From assembly GCF_002158995.1 (NCBI RefSeq), contig NZ_LOHF01000025.1:1-64000 (forward strand): 64,000 nucleotides of DNA, given 5' to 3'. Positions within the stretch are counted from its first letter, which is position 1. The number at the start of each line of letters is the position of its first letter. This DNA comes from Pseudomonas caspiana. GTDB taxonomy: Bacteria > Pseudomonadota > Gammaproteobacteria > Pseudomonadales > Pseudomonadaceae. Under the pieces are notes generated by a model. It worked only from the letters and a program-made list of their open reading frames with translations. It was not told where the DNA came from and ran no database searches. The translations under genes were made by a program, and so were the position numbers. Below, piece after piece: positions 43,671 through 51,569 of the stretch.

Positions 43671-45011
43671 ATGACAGGCTATGACGCCCATCTCGCGCAA
43701 CAGCTGACGGGCATAGATGAAATCGAATGCGTCACTCCGGATTTGAATGGAGTGCCACGCGGCAAGGTTATGACTGCAGCAGGCTTCCTCGAAGGGCGCC
43801 GTTTGCAGATGGCGCGTGGGGTGCTGCTGCAATGCATCATGGGCGGCTACCCGCCGTCGCGTTTTTACGGGAGCGATGACGGTGACGTGGCAATGGTCCC
43901 CGATGCGCAACAGATTCATCGTTTGCCGTGGAGTGTCGAGCCCCGCGCGTTAGCGATCTGCGATACCGAGGAGCTAAGCGGCGGGGCGTGCAACCTGTCG
44001 ACCCGCGCACAGCTCAAAGCGGTTATTGCCCGCTATACCGAGCGTGGACTGGCACCGGTGGTGGCGACCGAGCTGGAGTTTTTCGTCTTCGCGCCGAATC
44101 CTGATCCGGGCAAGCCATTTCAGCCTCCCAGCGGTCTCGATGGGCGTCGTGAAGACGGGCACTCGGCCTTCAGTGTCAGCTCCAACAACGGTTTACGGCC
44201 GTTCTTCAGCGAAGTCTATAAATGTATGGCGGCGCTGGGTTTGCCCCGCGACACCTTCATGCATGAAATGGGCGTCAGCCAGTTCGAGATCAATCTGCTC
44301 CACGGCGATCCGTTGCTGCTGGCCGACCAGACGTTTCTCTTCAAGCACCTGCTCAAGGAAGTTGCGCTCAAGCACGGTTTGATTGTGGTATGCATGGCCA
44401 AGCCATTGGCGCAAACGGCAGGCAGTTCGATGCATATCCACCAGAGCGTTGTTGATTGCGTGACAGGCGCGAACGTGTTCAGCGACGAGCACGGCGAACC
44501 GACCGCGCTGTTCCGGCATTTTATTGCCGGTCAGCAAGCTTGCATGGCTGACTTCACTGCGCTGTTTGCGCCAAATGTGAATTCGTATCAGCGCCTGTGC
44601 CATCCTTTTGCGTCGCCGAATAATGCCTGCTGGTCACATGACAACCGATCAGCAGGGTTGCGCATTCCCGCCAGTGAACCGGCGGCCAGACGCGTCGAGA
44701 ACCGTTTGCCGGGTGCTGACGCCAATCCTTATCTGGCGATAGCCGCGAGTCTTGCGGCGGGGCTGCATGGCCTCGAGCAGCAACTGGAGCCGACGCCTGC
44801 GACTCAAGGAGATATCCATGTACCGGATGAATTGTCATTGCCATGTACCTTGCATGCCGCTCTGGAGCGTCTGAAACGCAGTCAGTTGGCCAAGGAACTG
44901 TTTGGCGTTGAGTTCATCGAAGGCTACATCGCATCGAAGACCCTGGAGCTGACCAGTTTCTTTGATGAAATCACCCCCTGGGAACGGCGCATTCTGGCTG
45001 CCCAGGCTTAA
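43671..45011 (+). CDS. Glutamine-synthetase-family enzyme (probable gamma-glutamylpolyamine synthetase)
   Basis: The 446-aa ATP-dependent ligase has the GS beta-grasp N-terminus (IECVTPDLNGVPRGKVM) and the catalytic metal-binding blocks ATELEFFVF (E near residue 138) and FEINLLHGDPL. It also has SSMHIHQSV (the 'GSGMH' equivalent, His about 259), RLCHPFASPNNACWSHDNRSAGLRIP and RVENRLPGADANPYL with the ATP/glutamate arginine. It lacks the adenylylation loop of GlnA and is shorter, so it belongs to the PuuA/SpuI-type subfamily used in polyamine catabolism. CAAGGATTG precedes the ATG at 43671. An MFS transporter follows on the same strand 55 nt away, and the two may work together. The substrate amine is not proven. 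Confidence 0.88.
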   Translation: MTGYDAHLAQQLTGIDEIECVTPDLNGVPRGKVMTAAGFLEGRRLQMARGVLLQCIMGGYPPSRFYGSDDGDVAMVPDAQQIHRLPWSVEPRALAICDTEELSGGACNLSTRAQLKAVIARYTERGLAPVVATELEFFVFAPNPDPGKPFQPPSGLDGRREDGHSAFSVSSNNGLRPFFSEVYKCMAALGLPRDTFMHEMGVSQFEINLLHGDPLLLADQTFLFKHLLKEVALKHGLIVVCMAKPLAQTAGSSMHIHQSVVDCVTGANVFSDEHGEPTALFRHFIAGQQACMADFTALFAPNVNSYQRLCHPFASPNNACWSHDNRSAGLRIPASEPAARRVENRLPGADANPYLAIAASLAAGLHGLEQQLEPTPATQGDIHVPDELSLPCTLHAALERLKRSQLAKELFGVEFIEGYIASKTLELTSFFDEITPWERRILAAQA

Positions 45012-45065
45012 GAATCGTGTTTCAGGAGCTGTCCATTCTGACGGCTCCTAATTTTTGGAAAGTCG

Positions 45066-46436
45066 ATGCGCCAAATCTGGAAGTCCTTTCAGGGTCTGTA
45101 TTTCGCCTCCCTGATGATGTTGACCGGCTCCGGTCTTCTGAGTACGTACCTTGCCTTGCGATTGTCCGCCGATCAGGTTGACGGTCTGTGGATCGGTGCG
45201 TTGATGGCCGCCAACTATGTGGGCCTGGTGCTGGGTGGCAAGGTCGGTCACCGCCTGATCGGTCGTGTCGGGCACATTCGTGCCTATGCGACCTGTGCGG
45301 GGATTGTCGGCGCGGCCGTGTTGGGGCTGGGTCTGATTGACTGGCTGCCGGCGTGGCTGTTTCTGCGGATGATTGTCGGCCTCGGAATGATGTGCCAATA
45401 CATGGTGGTCGAGAGCTGGCTGAACGAGCAGGCTGCTGCCAAGCAGCGCGGCATGGTGTTCAGCGGCTACATGATTGCTTCTTACCTGGGGTTGGTCCTG
45501 GGGCAGATGATCCTGGTCGTTCACCCAGGATTAGGGCCTGAGTTGTTGATGCTGGTCGCCATGTGCTTTGCCTTGTGTCTTGTGCCTGTGGCCATGACGC
45601 GCAGCATTCACCCGGCGCCACTGCATCCGGCTCCGCTGGAGCCGCGGTTTTTTATCAGCAGGGTGCCGCAATCGTTGACCACTGTGCTGGGCTCTGGACT
45701 GATTGTCGGCGCTTTCTACGGTTTGGCACCGCTGTATGCGGCGGAGCAGGGGCTGTCTACCGAGCATGTCGGTATGTTCATGGGTTTTTGCATCATGGCT
45801 GGCCTGTTAGTGCAGTGGCCGCTGGGCTTGCTGTCAGACCGCTATGATCGTGCGCAATTGATGCGGGCGTTTGCCGGGGTTCTGGCCTTGGCGGCGTTGC
45901 CACTGGCGTTGCTGCCAAGCATGCCGCTGGAAGTGTTGTTTGTAGTGGGCTTCGTAGTATCGCTGGTCCAGTTCAGCCTTTATCCGCTTGCCGTCGCTTT
46001 TGCCAATGACCACGTTGAGGGCGAGCGCCGTGTCTCGCTGACGGCCATGTTATTGATGACCTTCGGTATTGGCGCAAGTATCGGCCCGCTGGCCGCTGGT
46101 GCTCTGATGAAAACGTTCGGGGCCAACATGCTCTATGCGTTCGTGTGCCTGACGTCGCTGGCGTTGGTGCTTCTGATCAGGCCTAAAGCTGTGACTCACT
46201 TGCACCAGGTGGACGATGCGCCGCTTCATCACGTGGCGATGCCGGACAGCATGTCCAGTTCGCCGCTGGTGGTTGCGCTCGATCCGCGGGTTGACGAGCA
46301 GGTGGTTCAGGATCAGATGCAGACCACGGTTGAACCTGTGGTTGAGCCTGAGGTTGAAGTTGAACCGCCGGTTGAGCCCAGGGCGCAAGACGAGGCTGTG
46401 GTGGATGTGAAAGACGAAGAAATCAATCGGCCTTAG
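45066..46436 (+). CDS. MFS transporter, YcaD-like
   Basis: This 456-aa inner-membrane protein has 12 predicted helices in two halves. The first half contains the MFS pattern after helix 2 (GLVLGGKVGHRLIGRVGHIR); the second contains GLLSDRYDRAQLMRAF. The overall sequence resembles the YcaD subgroup. An unusual acidic cytosolic tail of about 60 residues after helix 12 repeats valine-glutamate-proline units (EPVVEPEVEVEPPVEP) and is not needed for transport in other MFS proteins. It follows the GS-family gene by 54 nt, suggesting co-transcription and possibly transport of a related compound. The substrate is unknown. Confidence 0.87.
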   Translation: MRQIWKSFQGLYFASLMMLTGSGLLSTYLALRLSADQVDGLWIGALMAANYVGLVLGGKVGHRLIGRVGHIRAYATCAGIVGAAVLGLGLIDWLPAWLFLRMIVGLGMMCQYMVVESWLNEQAAAKQRGMVFSGYMIASYLGLVLGQMILVVHPGLGPELLMLVAMCFALCLVPVAMTRSIHPAPLHPAPLEPRFFISRVPQSLTTVLGSGLIVGAFYGLAPLYAAEQGLSTEHVGMFMGFCIMAGLLVQWPLGLLSDRYDRAQLMRAFAGVLALAALPLALLPSMPLEVLFVVGFVVSLVQFSLYPLAVAFANDHVEGERRVSLTAMLLMTFGIGASIGPLAAGALMKTFGANMLYAFVCLTSLALVLLIRPKAVTHLHQVDDAPLHHVAMPDSMSSSPLVVALDPRVDEQVVQDQMQTTVEPVVEPEVEVEPPVEPRAQDEAVVDVKDEEINRP

Positions 46437-46501
46437 GATTGCCCTGCATCATCGCGATCGCGAGCAAGCTAGGCTCTTTTAACTGAATTGAAATATGTTT
46501 T

Positions 46502-46592
46502 CTGTAGGAGCGCACGAGCAACGCGAGGGCGCGATGGCGGTATACCTGACCCGCCGCCATCGCGGCCTCGCGTTGCTCGTGCGCTCCTACAG
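46502..46592. repeat. REPIN: long perfect inverted repeat
   Basis: Arms ctgtaggagcgcacgagcaa (46502-46521 and on to 46528) and the exact reverse complement (46566-46592, ending in ctcctacag) frame an inner repeat of gcgatggcgg / ccgccgccatcgc. A long hairpin is therefore possible. The sequence is of the Pseudomonas REP-doublet type and lies between the MFS gene and the terminator at 46625. Confidence 0.92.
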
Positions 46593-46624
46593 AGGCAAGC
46601 CTTGATCAATAGATTCGTATAAAC

Positions 46625-46663
46625 AAAAAAAGGCGATTACGCTCACCGCGCAATCGCCTTTTT
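46625..46663. terminator. Bidirectional terminator between the MFS gene and flgZ
   Basis: AAAAAAAGGCGATT-ACGCTCACCGCGC-AATCGCCTTTTT forms a hairpin with an A-run and a T-run on either side. It closes the plus-strand MFS transcript and the minus-strand flgZ transcript. Confidence 0.9.
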
Positions 46664-46681
46664 AGCAGCTTGAAATCGCTG

Positions 46682-47428
46682 TCAGAAGAAGTCGTCTTTG
46701 TCGAAGCGACGCGCTTCACGCTGCAGTTGGTATACGAAGCGTTCAACCTGGCGCTGCACCAATCCGCTCATATTGTGAAAGCGAATCCCGGCAAACGTAG
46801 TGTTGACCCTTTCTTCGAAATGCAGATAACGCAATTCAACGGGGGCAGTCATGGTGCCAAATGGCAACTGAGCGACAAAGCGCTCGTATACCTGACCCAA
46901 TTGCATACGCTCTGAAACATCGCCTTCAAAACGAAGCTTGCAGCCAGTCGCCGAGATATCCAGCAATTTGCCGCTTAGCGGGAATTTGAGCCGATCACCG
47001 CCCATCTCGATGCTGACCAGTTGAGCCAGCTTCAGTGCCGCACGAAACGCATTGCGACGTTGATGGTAGATGACTTCCGTTGGCAGGGGGCCGCGGTAGA
47101 AGCGCTCGCCATTGACTTCGTGGATCGTCATCTGCTGAGTGCTTTCCCAGGCTATACGCACGCCATCGTGGAAGCCTTCGATGCGGTACGGTTCGCCATT
47201 GGCCAGGAATTTTTCGCCATCGCGCGGGATCATCTCATCGAGGGCGATGACATCGCTCTCGCGATCAACCTCGATCAGATAAGTTTGAAAGCGCTGTGTG
47301 CGCTCATGAAAAGTAATGATCAGAGGATCATGACTTTCAAGTAGCAGCCGCAGGTTGGCGGCAATTTCCAAAGGCGTATTCAGTACCTTCGGAGGCTGCG
47401 GAGCATCTTCCGCGCTTGAGCCATTCAC
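46682..47428 (-). CDS. flgZ: Flagellar brake protein, PilZ domain (FlgZ/YcgR)
   Basis: This c-di-GMP-binding protein slows flagellar rotation and binds near the motor in the cytoplasm. The 248-aa product has an N-terminal YcgR domain (about 25-125: LLESHDPLIITFHERTQRFQTYLIEVDRES). The C-terminal PilZ domain carries the c-di-GMP motif R-x-x-x-R in QRRNAFR (about residue 128) and D-x-S-x-x-G in LDISATGCKL. A GTG at 47428, preceded by GGAGATGG, is chosen; the frame extends upstream to 47476 inside the flgN-flgZ gap. It follows flgM and flgN on the minus strand, the same order as in other Pseudomonas species. Confidence 0.9.
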   Translation of the reverse strand: MNGSSAEDAPQPPKVLNTPLEIAANLRLLLESHDPLIITFHERTQRFQTYLIEVDRESDVIALDEMIPRDGEKFLANGEPYRIEGFHDGVRIAWESTQQMTIHEVNGERFYRGPLPTEVIYHQRRNAFRAALKLAQLVSIEMGGDRLKFPLSGKLLDISATGCKLRFEGDVSERMQLGQVYERFVAQLPFGTMTAPVELRYLHFEERVNTTFAGIRFHNMSGLVQRQVERFVYQLQREARRFDKDDFF

Positions 47429-47510
47429 TTTTTTCCATCTCCAGGCAAAATACGACAGCAACGCAATGGCAGGCATTTTGCCAGCATGCAGAGCGCCTTG
47501 ATACAGAAAA

Positions 47511-47975
47511 CTACGCTTGGCTTAACGGACGTGGTTTTGCACGCCCCGATGTCGATCCCCGGCTGTCATACAGCGTCGGCATATCGCCGGTCAGTATCCG
47601 TAATTGATGCGCAGTAGAGGCCTGCTGCATCTGGATTGAACTGCCGTTTTGAGTGTTCAGAAGCTGGCACTGACTGATCAGTGCACTCAACTCGTCTCCA
47701 GCCTTCATCAACTGCTCGCCCACAGACGAATTTTCGGCGAGTGTGCTGAGGCCCTGACGATCCTGACTTAATCCCAACCCGCTGAGAATCTGGCTGCGCT
47801 TGCGGCCATGTTGCTCGAGTAAAATCACCAATGCATGCTTTTTGGCAAGCACATGCTCCATTTCGACCATGTCGCGGCCGTGGAGGGCGAGAGATTCGGC
47901 CTGCAGAATTTCCAGCAATTGCTGGGCAGGAACCATGTCGTCGATCATCAGTTGGAGCAAAGTAGTGTCTTGCAT
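47511..47975 (-). CDS. flgN: Flagellar type III chaperone FlgN
   Basis: FlgN is a cytosolic chaperone for the hook-filament junction proteins FlgK and FlgL, both encoded at 60146-63815. The 154-aa product is mostly one long helical region with the family's early LLQLMIDDMVPAQQLLEILQAESLALHGRDMVEMEHVLAKK and the later QGLSTLAENSS...LMKAGDELSALISQCQ. The C-terminal part binds the export client. It is flanked by flgM and flgZ on the same strand. Recognition is mostly by position and helical pattern; the sequence is less conserved than in other flagellar genes. Confidence 0.88.
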   Translation of the reverse strand: MQDTTLLQLMIDDMVPAQQLLEILQAESLALHGRDMVEMEHVLAKKHALVILLEQHGRKRSQILSGLGLSQDRQGLSTLAENSSVGEQLMKAGDELSALISQCQLLNTQNGSSIQMQQASTAHQLRILTGDMPTLYDSRGSTSGRAKPRPLSQA

Positions 47976-48024
47976 CGCATGCTCTGGTTTTTAAGCGTCC
48001 AGAAGATCCAGCGCGAGCATGGGG

Positions 48025-48342
48025 CTAGCGCTGGGCTTCGAAATTAAGCAGCTTGCTGGCTACGCGCTTGCTGTCCACTTGATAGCTGCCATCGGCGATT
48101 GCCTGTTTCAACTCTGCCACGCGGGCGCTGTTGACGGTTGGCAGGTCGCCCAACTTATCAGTGATCTTTTGCAACTGTTGAGCCTCACTGCTCAGCTTTA
48201 CGGATTCGCCGGTGCTGCTGGTTTTTTCTGATGCGGCGGTCGCAACCGTTGCATCTGTCTTGCCTGCTTCTTTGGCGCTACCGGTACGGGTTGCGCCGCT
48301 TACTGCTGTGCCGCCGTTAAGTCGGTTGAAGTCGATGACCAT
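48025..48342 (-). CDS. flgM: Anti-sigma28 factor FlgM
   Basis: FlgM binds FliA and is secreted through the hook-basal body so that late genes switch on only after the hook is finished. The 105-aa protein has the largely unstructured N-terminal half (GGTAVSGATRTGSAKEAG...). The C-terminal FliA-binding region follows (VKLSSEAQQLQKITDKLGDLPTVNSARVAELKQAIADGSYQVDSKRVASKLL), with the family pattern 'SxxAxxLxxl...D..RVa.ik.aI.dGtY.vd..rvA..ll'. A sigma28 promoter lies just upstream (48379-48405). flgN follows 49 nt downstream on the same strand. Confidence 0.95.
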   Translation of the reverse strand: MVIDFNRLNGGTAVSGATRTGSAKEAGKTDATVATAASEKTSSTGESVKLSSEAQQLQKITDKLGDLPTVNSARVAELKQAIADGSYQVDSKRVASKLLNFEAQR

Positions 48343-48378
48343 GATAGAAACTCCTCTGGTGTTTGGACGCTTGCCATG

Positions 48379-48405
48379 GTTTCGACCAAATGCAGAAAAA
48401 CTTTA
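48379..48405 (-). promoter_or_regulatory. Sigma28 (FliA) promoter of flgM
   Basis: On the minus strand TAAAGTTT, eleven bases, then GTCGAAAC closely match the FliA consensus TAAAGTTT-N11-GCCGATAA. It ends 37 nt before the flgM start. This is the self-limiting loop known for FlgM. Confidence 0.8.
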
Positions 48406-48514
48406 GCCTGCTAAGTGAAATCCATTTGCGTATACGCAGAAAATGGACCCCAAACCTCAGACGTTGTTTCGCAGTCTAGGAAAAACAAGCGTTTGACGCC
48501 AGCGTTCTATCGGA

Positions 48515-49234
48515 TCACATAGGTGCCTCCACCTGTCCAGGGCCCGTGATATTGGCCTTTATAATTCGTTTTGAATTGAGGTTACGCACCCGTATTTGCT
48601 CGTTGAAAGTCCCGTCGGAGAGCGCTTCTCCAGGCATCCGTACAGCAATGGAGCCGCTTCGCGCAGTAATCACCACTTGGTCGCCTTTGCGCACCATCTG
48701 CGGCTGTTCCAGAAAATTGGGAGCAATGATCTGATCGATGACCATTGGTCGGAGAATTTTCTGTCCTAGCGCCTGATCTTCCGAGGATAAAAAGCCCTGA
48801 CCCAACAGGCCGATATCTCGCTCGCGCATGGCGATATCCTGCTCGGTAATGATTTCATCGCGCTTGAGCGGGCGAATGGCAGTCACAACGTTGCGAAACA
48901 GGCGTACCTGGGCGGGCACGAACACCGTCCACGGTGACGAGCCATCGCAGCGTACGCGGGTTGAGACCCGGCCTACGGGGCGTGGGCTCTCCAGGCTCGC
49001 TGTCAATTCCTTGTCGCAAAAAGGCATGCGCATGCGCGGGTCTAGCTGGCGCACTTCAATTTCATAGCGACCTTCGATCTGGGCGGTCGCTAAATACTCT
49101 TCGACTGTGAATTCAAGAAACCCCTGAGTGACGCCGATAAGCTGTTCAGGCATTGTGAAACTGTCCGCCCGGCCGAAATTGACCAGGGTGGACAGGCACA
49201 ACAAGGCCAACGAACAGAGCAGGCTGCGGTTCAT
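48515..49234 (-). CDS. flgA: P-ring assembly chaperone FlgA
   Basis: FlgA is a periplasmic chaperone for FlgI polymerisation around the rod. The product from ATG 49234 is 239 aa with a signal peptide (MNRSLLCSLALLCLSTLVNFGRADS) and an N-terminal part (QLIGVTQGFLEFTVEEYLATAQIEGRYEIEVRQLDPRMRMPFC). The SAF/ChapFlgA domain follows (ATAIRPLKRDEIITEQDIAMRERDIGLLGQGFLSSEDQALGQKILRPMVIDQII...VVITARSGSIAVRMPGEALSDGTFNEQIRVRNLNSKRII). The start could be 13 codons earlier at 49273, but a strong sigma54 site predicts transcription to begin about there. It is divergent from cheV and upstream of flgM. Confidence 0.9.
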   Translation of the reverse strand: MNRSLLCSLALLCLSTLVNFGRADSFTMPEQLIGVTQGFLEFTVEEYLATAQIEGRYEIEVRQLDPRMRMPFCDKELTASLESPRPVGRVSTRVRCDGSSPWTVFVPAQVRLFRNVVTAIRPLKRDEIITEQDIAMRERDIGLLGQGFLSSEDQALGQKILRPMVIDQIIAPNFLEQPQMVRKGDQVVITARSGSIAVRMPGEALSDGTFNEQIRVRNLNSKRIIKANITGPGQVEAPM

Positions 49235-49284
49235 TGAAATCGTGTGTCGGGAAATTGTCGTTTTTGCATTCATGACGTATAAAA

Positions 49285-49300
49285 AGCAAGGCCCGTGCCG
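49285..49300 (-). promoter_or_regulatory. Sigma54 (RpoN) promoter of flgA
   Basis: Minus-strand CGGCACGGGCCTTGCT matches TGGCACG-N4-TTGCA/T. The -24 GG and -12 GC are separated by exactly ten bases. The predicted transcription start is about 12 nt beyond the GC, near 49274. Confidence 0.85.
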
Positions 49301-49352
49301 CTTACCTGATCGGGTGCTGGGGCGATGGTTACTTTGATAGGGGAGTCGGAGC

Positions 49353-50285
49353 ATGGCCGGTGTAATGGATTCAGTGAACCAGCGCACGCAGCTGGTTGGA
49401 CAGAATCGCCTTGAGCTGTTGTTGTTCCGTCTGAACGGAAAACAGCTTTATGGGATCAACGTCTTCAAGGTGAAAGAGGTGCTGCAATGCCCCAAGCTCA
49501 CCATAATGCCCAAATCGAGTCGGATCGTACGCGGTGTGGCGAATATTCGTGGCGGCACGATCCCTATTCTCGATCTGGCCATGGCAACCGGTTTGCCAGG
49601 GCAGATGTCGATTGATAACGCGTTCGTGATCATCACTGAGTACAACACCAAGGTTCAGGGCTTTCTGGTGGACTCGGTTGAGCGCATCGTGAATATGAAC
49701 TGGGAAGAGATCCATCCGCCACCCAAGGGTACTGGCCGCGATCACTACCTCACGGCGGTGACGCGTGTCGACAACCAGTTGGTGGAAATTATTGACGTCG
49801 AGAAGATCCTCGCCGAAGTAGCGCCTATGTCGGAGTCGGTTTCCATTGGCGTTATCGACGAAGAGACGCACCACAAGGCTATTTCCTTGCGGGTACTGAC
49901 AGTCGATGACTCTTCGGTGGCGCGCAAGCAGGTCAGCCGTTGCCTGCAGACCGTCGGTGTGGAGGTGGTAGCGCTTAACGACGGTCGTCAGGCTCTGGAG
50001 TATCTGAAGCAGCTGGTCGCTGAGGGCAAAAAGCCTGAAGAAGAATTTTTAATGATGATTTCCGACATCGAGATGCCGGAAATGGATGGCTACACGTTGA
50101 CCTCCGAGATACGTAACGATCCCCGGATGCAGAAATTGCACATCGTTTTGCATACATCCCTGTCAGGTGTGTTCAATCAGGCTATGGTGAAGAAGGTTGG
50201 CGCGGATGACTTCCTTGCCAAATTCCGGCCTGACGACCTGGCGGCGCGAGTCGTGGACAGAATCAAGGCAGCAGACATCAGCTAG
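49353..50285 (+). CDS. cheV: Chemotaxis scaffold/adaptation protein CheV
   Basis: CheV couples chemoreceptors to CheA and carries its own receiver domain. The 310-aa protein has an N-terminal CheW-like domain (about 20-160: RLNGKQLYGINVFKVKEVLQ, KIVRGVANIRGGTIPILDL). The C-terminal receiver starts at LRVLTVDDSSVARKQVSRCLQ, has the phosphoacceptor in MMISDIEMPEMDGYTLTSEI and a conserved Lys/Thr further on. The start ATG has GGGGAGTCGGAG. cheR follows on the same strand within 50 nt, and flgA is divergent, matching the PA3348-PA3350 arrangement. Confidence 0.95.
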   Translation: MAGVMDSVNQRTQLVGQNRLELLLFRLNGKQLYGINVFKVKEVLQCPKLTIMPKSSRIVRGVANIRGGTIPILDLAMATGLPGQMSIDNAFVIITEYNTKVQGFLVDSVERIVNMNWEEIHPPPKGTGRDHYLTAVTRVDNQLVEIIDVEKILAEVAPMSESVSIGVIDEETHHKAISLRVLTVDDSSVARKQVSRCLQTVGVEVVALNDGRQALEYLKQLVAEGKKPEEEFLMMISDIEMPEMDGYTLTSEIRNDPRMQKLHIVLHTSLSGVFNQAMVKKVGADDFLAKFRPDDLAARVVDRIKAADIS

Positions 50286-50329
50286 GGGCGTCGTTCCTGG
50301 TGGTTTTACATGATTTGAGAGGCGGCATT

Positions 50330-51157
50330 TTGGCTACGGGTAATTTGGATTTCGAGCAGTTCCGGGTATTTTTGGAAAAAGCCTGTGGCATCCTTTTGGG
50401 TGAAAACAAGCAGTACCTGGTTTCCAGTCGCCTCAACAAGTTGATGGAACAACAAGGCATCAAAACTCTGGGGGAGTTGATTCAGCGGATTCAGTCTCAG
50501 CCACGCAGCGGTTTGCGTGAGCAGGTGGTGGATGCGATGACGACCAACGAGACCTTGTGGTTTCGCGACACCTATCCGTTCGAAGTGATGAAGAACAAGG
50601 TGTTGCCAGAGGCGATCAAGGCGGCCCCTGGTCAGCGTTTGCGCATCTGGTCGGCCGCCTGCTCTTCGGGGCAGGAGCCGTACTCGCTGTCGATGACTAT
50701 CGATGAGTTCGAGCGCAGCAATCCTGGTCAGCTCAAGTCCGGAGCGCAAATTGTTGCCACTGATCTGTCAGGCTTGATGCTCACCAACTGCAAGTCGGGG
50801 GAGTACGACAGCCTGGCAATCGGCAGGGGGCTGTCTCCGGACCGGTTGCAACGTTATTTCGACGTCAAGGGGCCGGGAAAGTGGGTCGTAAAGGCTCCGA
50901 TCAAGAGTCGGGTCGAGTTCCGCGCCTTTAACCTGCTGGACAGCTACGCAAGCCTGGGCAAGTTCGACATCGTCTTTTGCCGCAACGTGCTGATCTACTT
51001 CTCGGCTGAAGTGAAGAAGGACATCCTGCTGCGCATTCACGGCACGCTCAAGCCGGGTGGCTATTTGTTCCTCGGTGCTTCCGAGGCGTTGAACGGTTTG
51101 CCGGACCATTATCAGATGGTGCAATGCAGCCCGGGCATTATTTACCAGGCCAAATAA
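50330..51157 (+). CDS. cheR: Chemotaxis protein methyltransferase CheR
   Basis: CheR uses SAM to methylate glutamates on chemoreceptors. The 275-aa product has an N-terminal helical domain (FEQFRVFLEKACGILLGENKQYLVSSRLNKLMEQQ). The Rossmann-type methyltransferase core carries TTNETLWFRDTYPFE, RIWSAACSSGQEPYSLSM (motif I) and DIVFCRNVLIYFSAE, then GGYLFLGASEAL near the end. The start is a TTG at 50330: GAGAGG lies 7 nt before it, and the resulting ATGNLDFEQF start is the family's normal N-terminus. An upstream in-frame GTG at 50300 has no ribosome binding site. It is the last gene of the cheV-cheR unit, with a terminator close behind. Confidence 0.94.
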   Translation: MATGNLDFEQFRVFLEKACGILLGENKQYLVSSRLNKLMEQQGIKTLGELIQRIQSQPRSGLREQVVDAMTTNETLWFRDTYPFEVMKNKVLPEAIKAAPGQRLRIWSAACSSGQEPYSLSMTIDEFERSNPGQLKSGAQIVATDLSGLMLTNCKSGEYDSLAIGRGLSPDRLQRYFDVKGPGKWVVKAPIKSRVEFRAFNLLDSYASLGKFDIVFCRNVLIYFSAEVKKDILLRIHGTLKPGGYLFLGASEALNGLPDHYQMVQCSPGIIYQAK

Positions 51158-51174
51158 GCTTCTTTGCTGTTCAG

Positions 51175-51208
51175 AAAAAGAGACCTTCGGGTCTCTTTTT
51201 TGTTTTTA
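51175..51208 (+). terminator. Terminator of cheR
   Basis: The hairpin AAAAAGAGACC-TTCG-GGTCTCTTTTTT with a T-run lies about 18 nt after the cheR stop codon. Confidence 0.94.
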
Positions 51209-51276
51209 CCCTGCAGTGACTGAGCGCATTCGGTGAGCCTGGATGTGCCAGATGTTGATTTGCTAGCTGTTCCATT

Positions 51277-51341
51277 GCCTTCGCGGGCAAGCCTCGCTCT
51301 AACGGATAGCGACTGTCGGAGCGAGGCTTGCCCGCGAAGGC
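51277..51341. repeat. REP inverted pair
   Basis: Arms gccttcgcgggcaagcctcg (51277-51296, extending to 51299) and the exact reverse complement (51319-51341) form a long hairpin. The 'cttcgcgggcaagcctcgctc' unit is a frequent Pseudomonas REP type, different from those at 33493 and 46502. Confidence 0.92.
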
Positions 51342-51506
51342 GTCGATGTGGCTAAAGCGGAAATCGCAGGCATACCCCGGCAACTGGCAACTTTACGGCA
51401 CTCACCTTGCCGCTTATGCCGCTTTCGGCGGAAATGGCTTGCCGCTTTTCTGGCATCACGCCCGTCTCCCAGTCTCGCAGCCCTTTGAAAATGGGCTTTT
51501 CACAGA

Positions 51507-51523
51507 TTGGCACGCTGATTGCT
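51507..51523 (+). promoter_or_regulatory. Sigma54 (RpoN) promoter of flgB
   Basis: TTGGCACGCTGATTGCT fits the RpoN consensus TGGCACG-N4-TTGCT, with GG and GC ten bases apart, 46 nt before the flgB ATG. It should drive flgBCDE under FleQ/FleR-type activation. Confidence 0.9.
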
Positions 51524-51569
51524 ATGTCTCTATCAAGAAAATCTGGTCAACCGGTAAAGGTTTCCCGAA

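Larger units (their letters stand above)
51158..51569. other. Intergenic between cheR and flgB
   Basis: This region contains the cheR terminator, a REP pair and the sigma54 promoter of flgB, all listed separately. No gene is seen. Confidence 0.7.
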
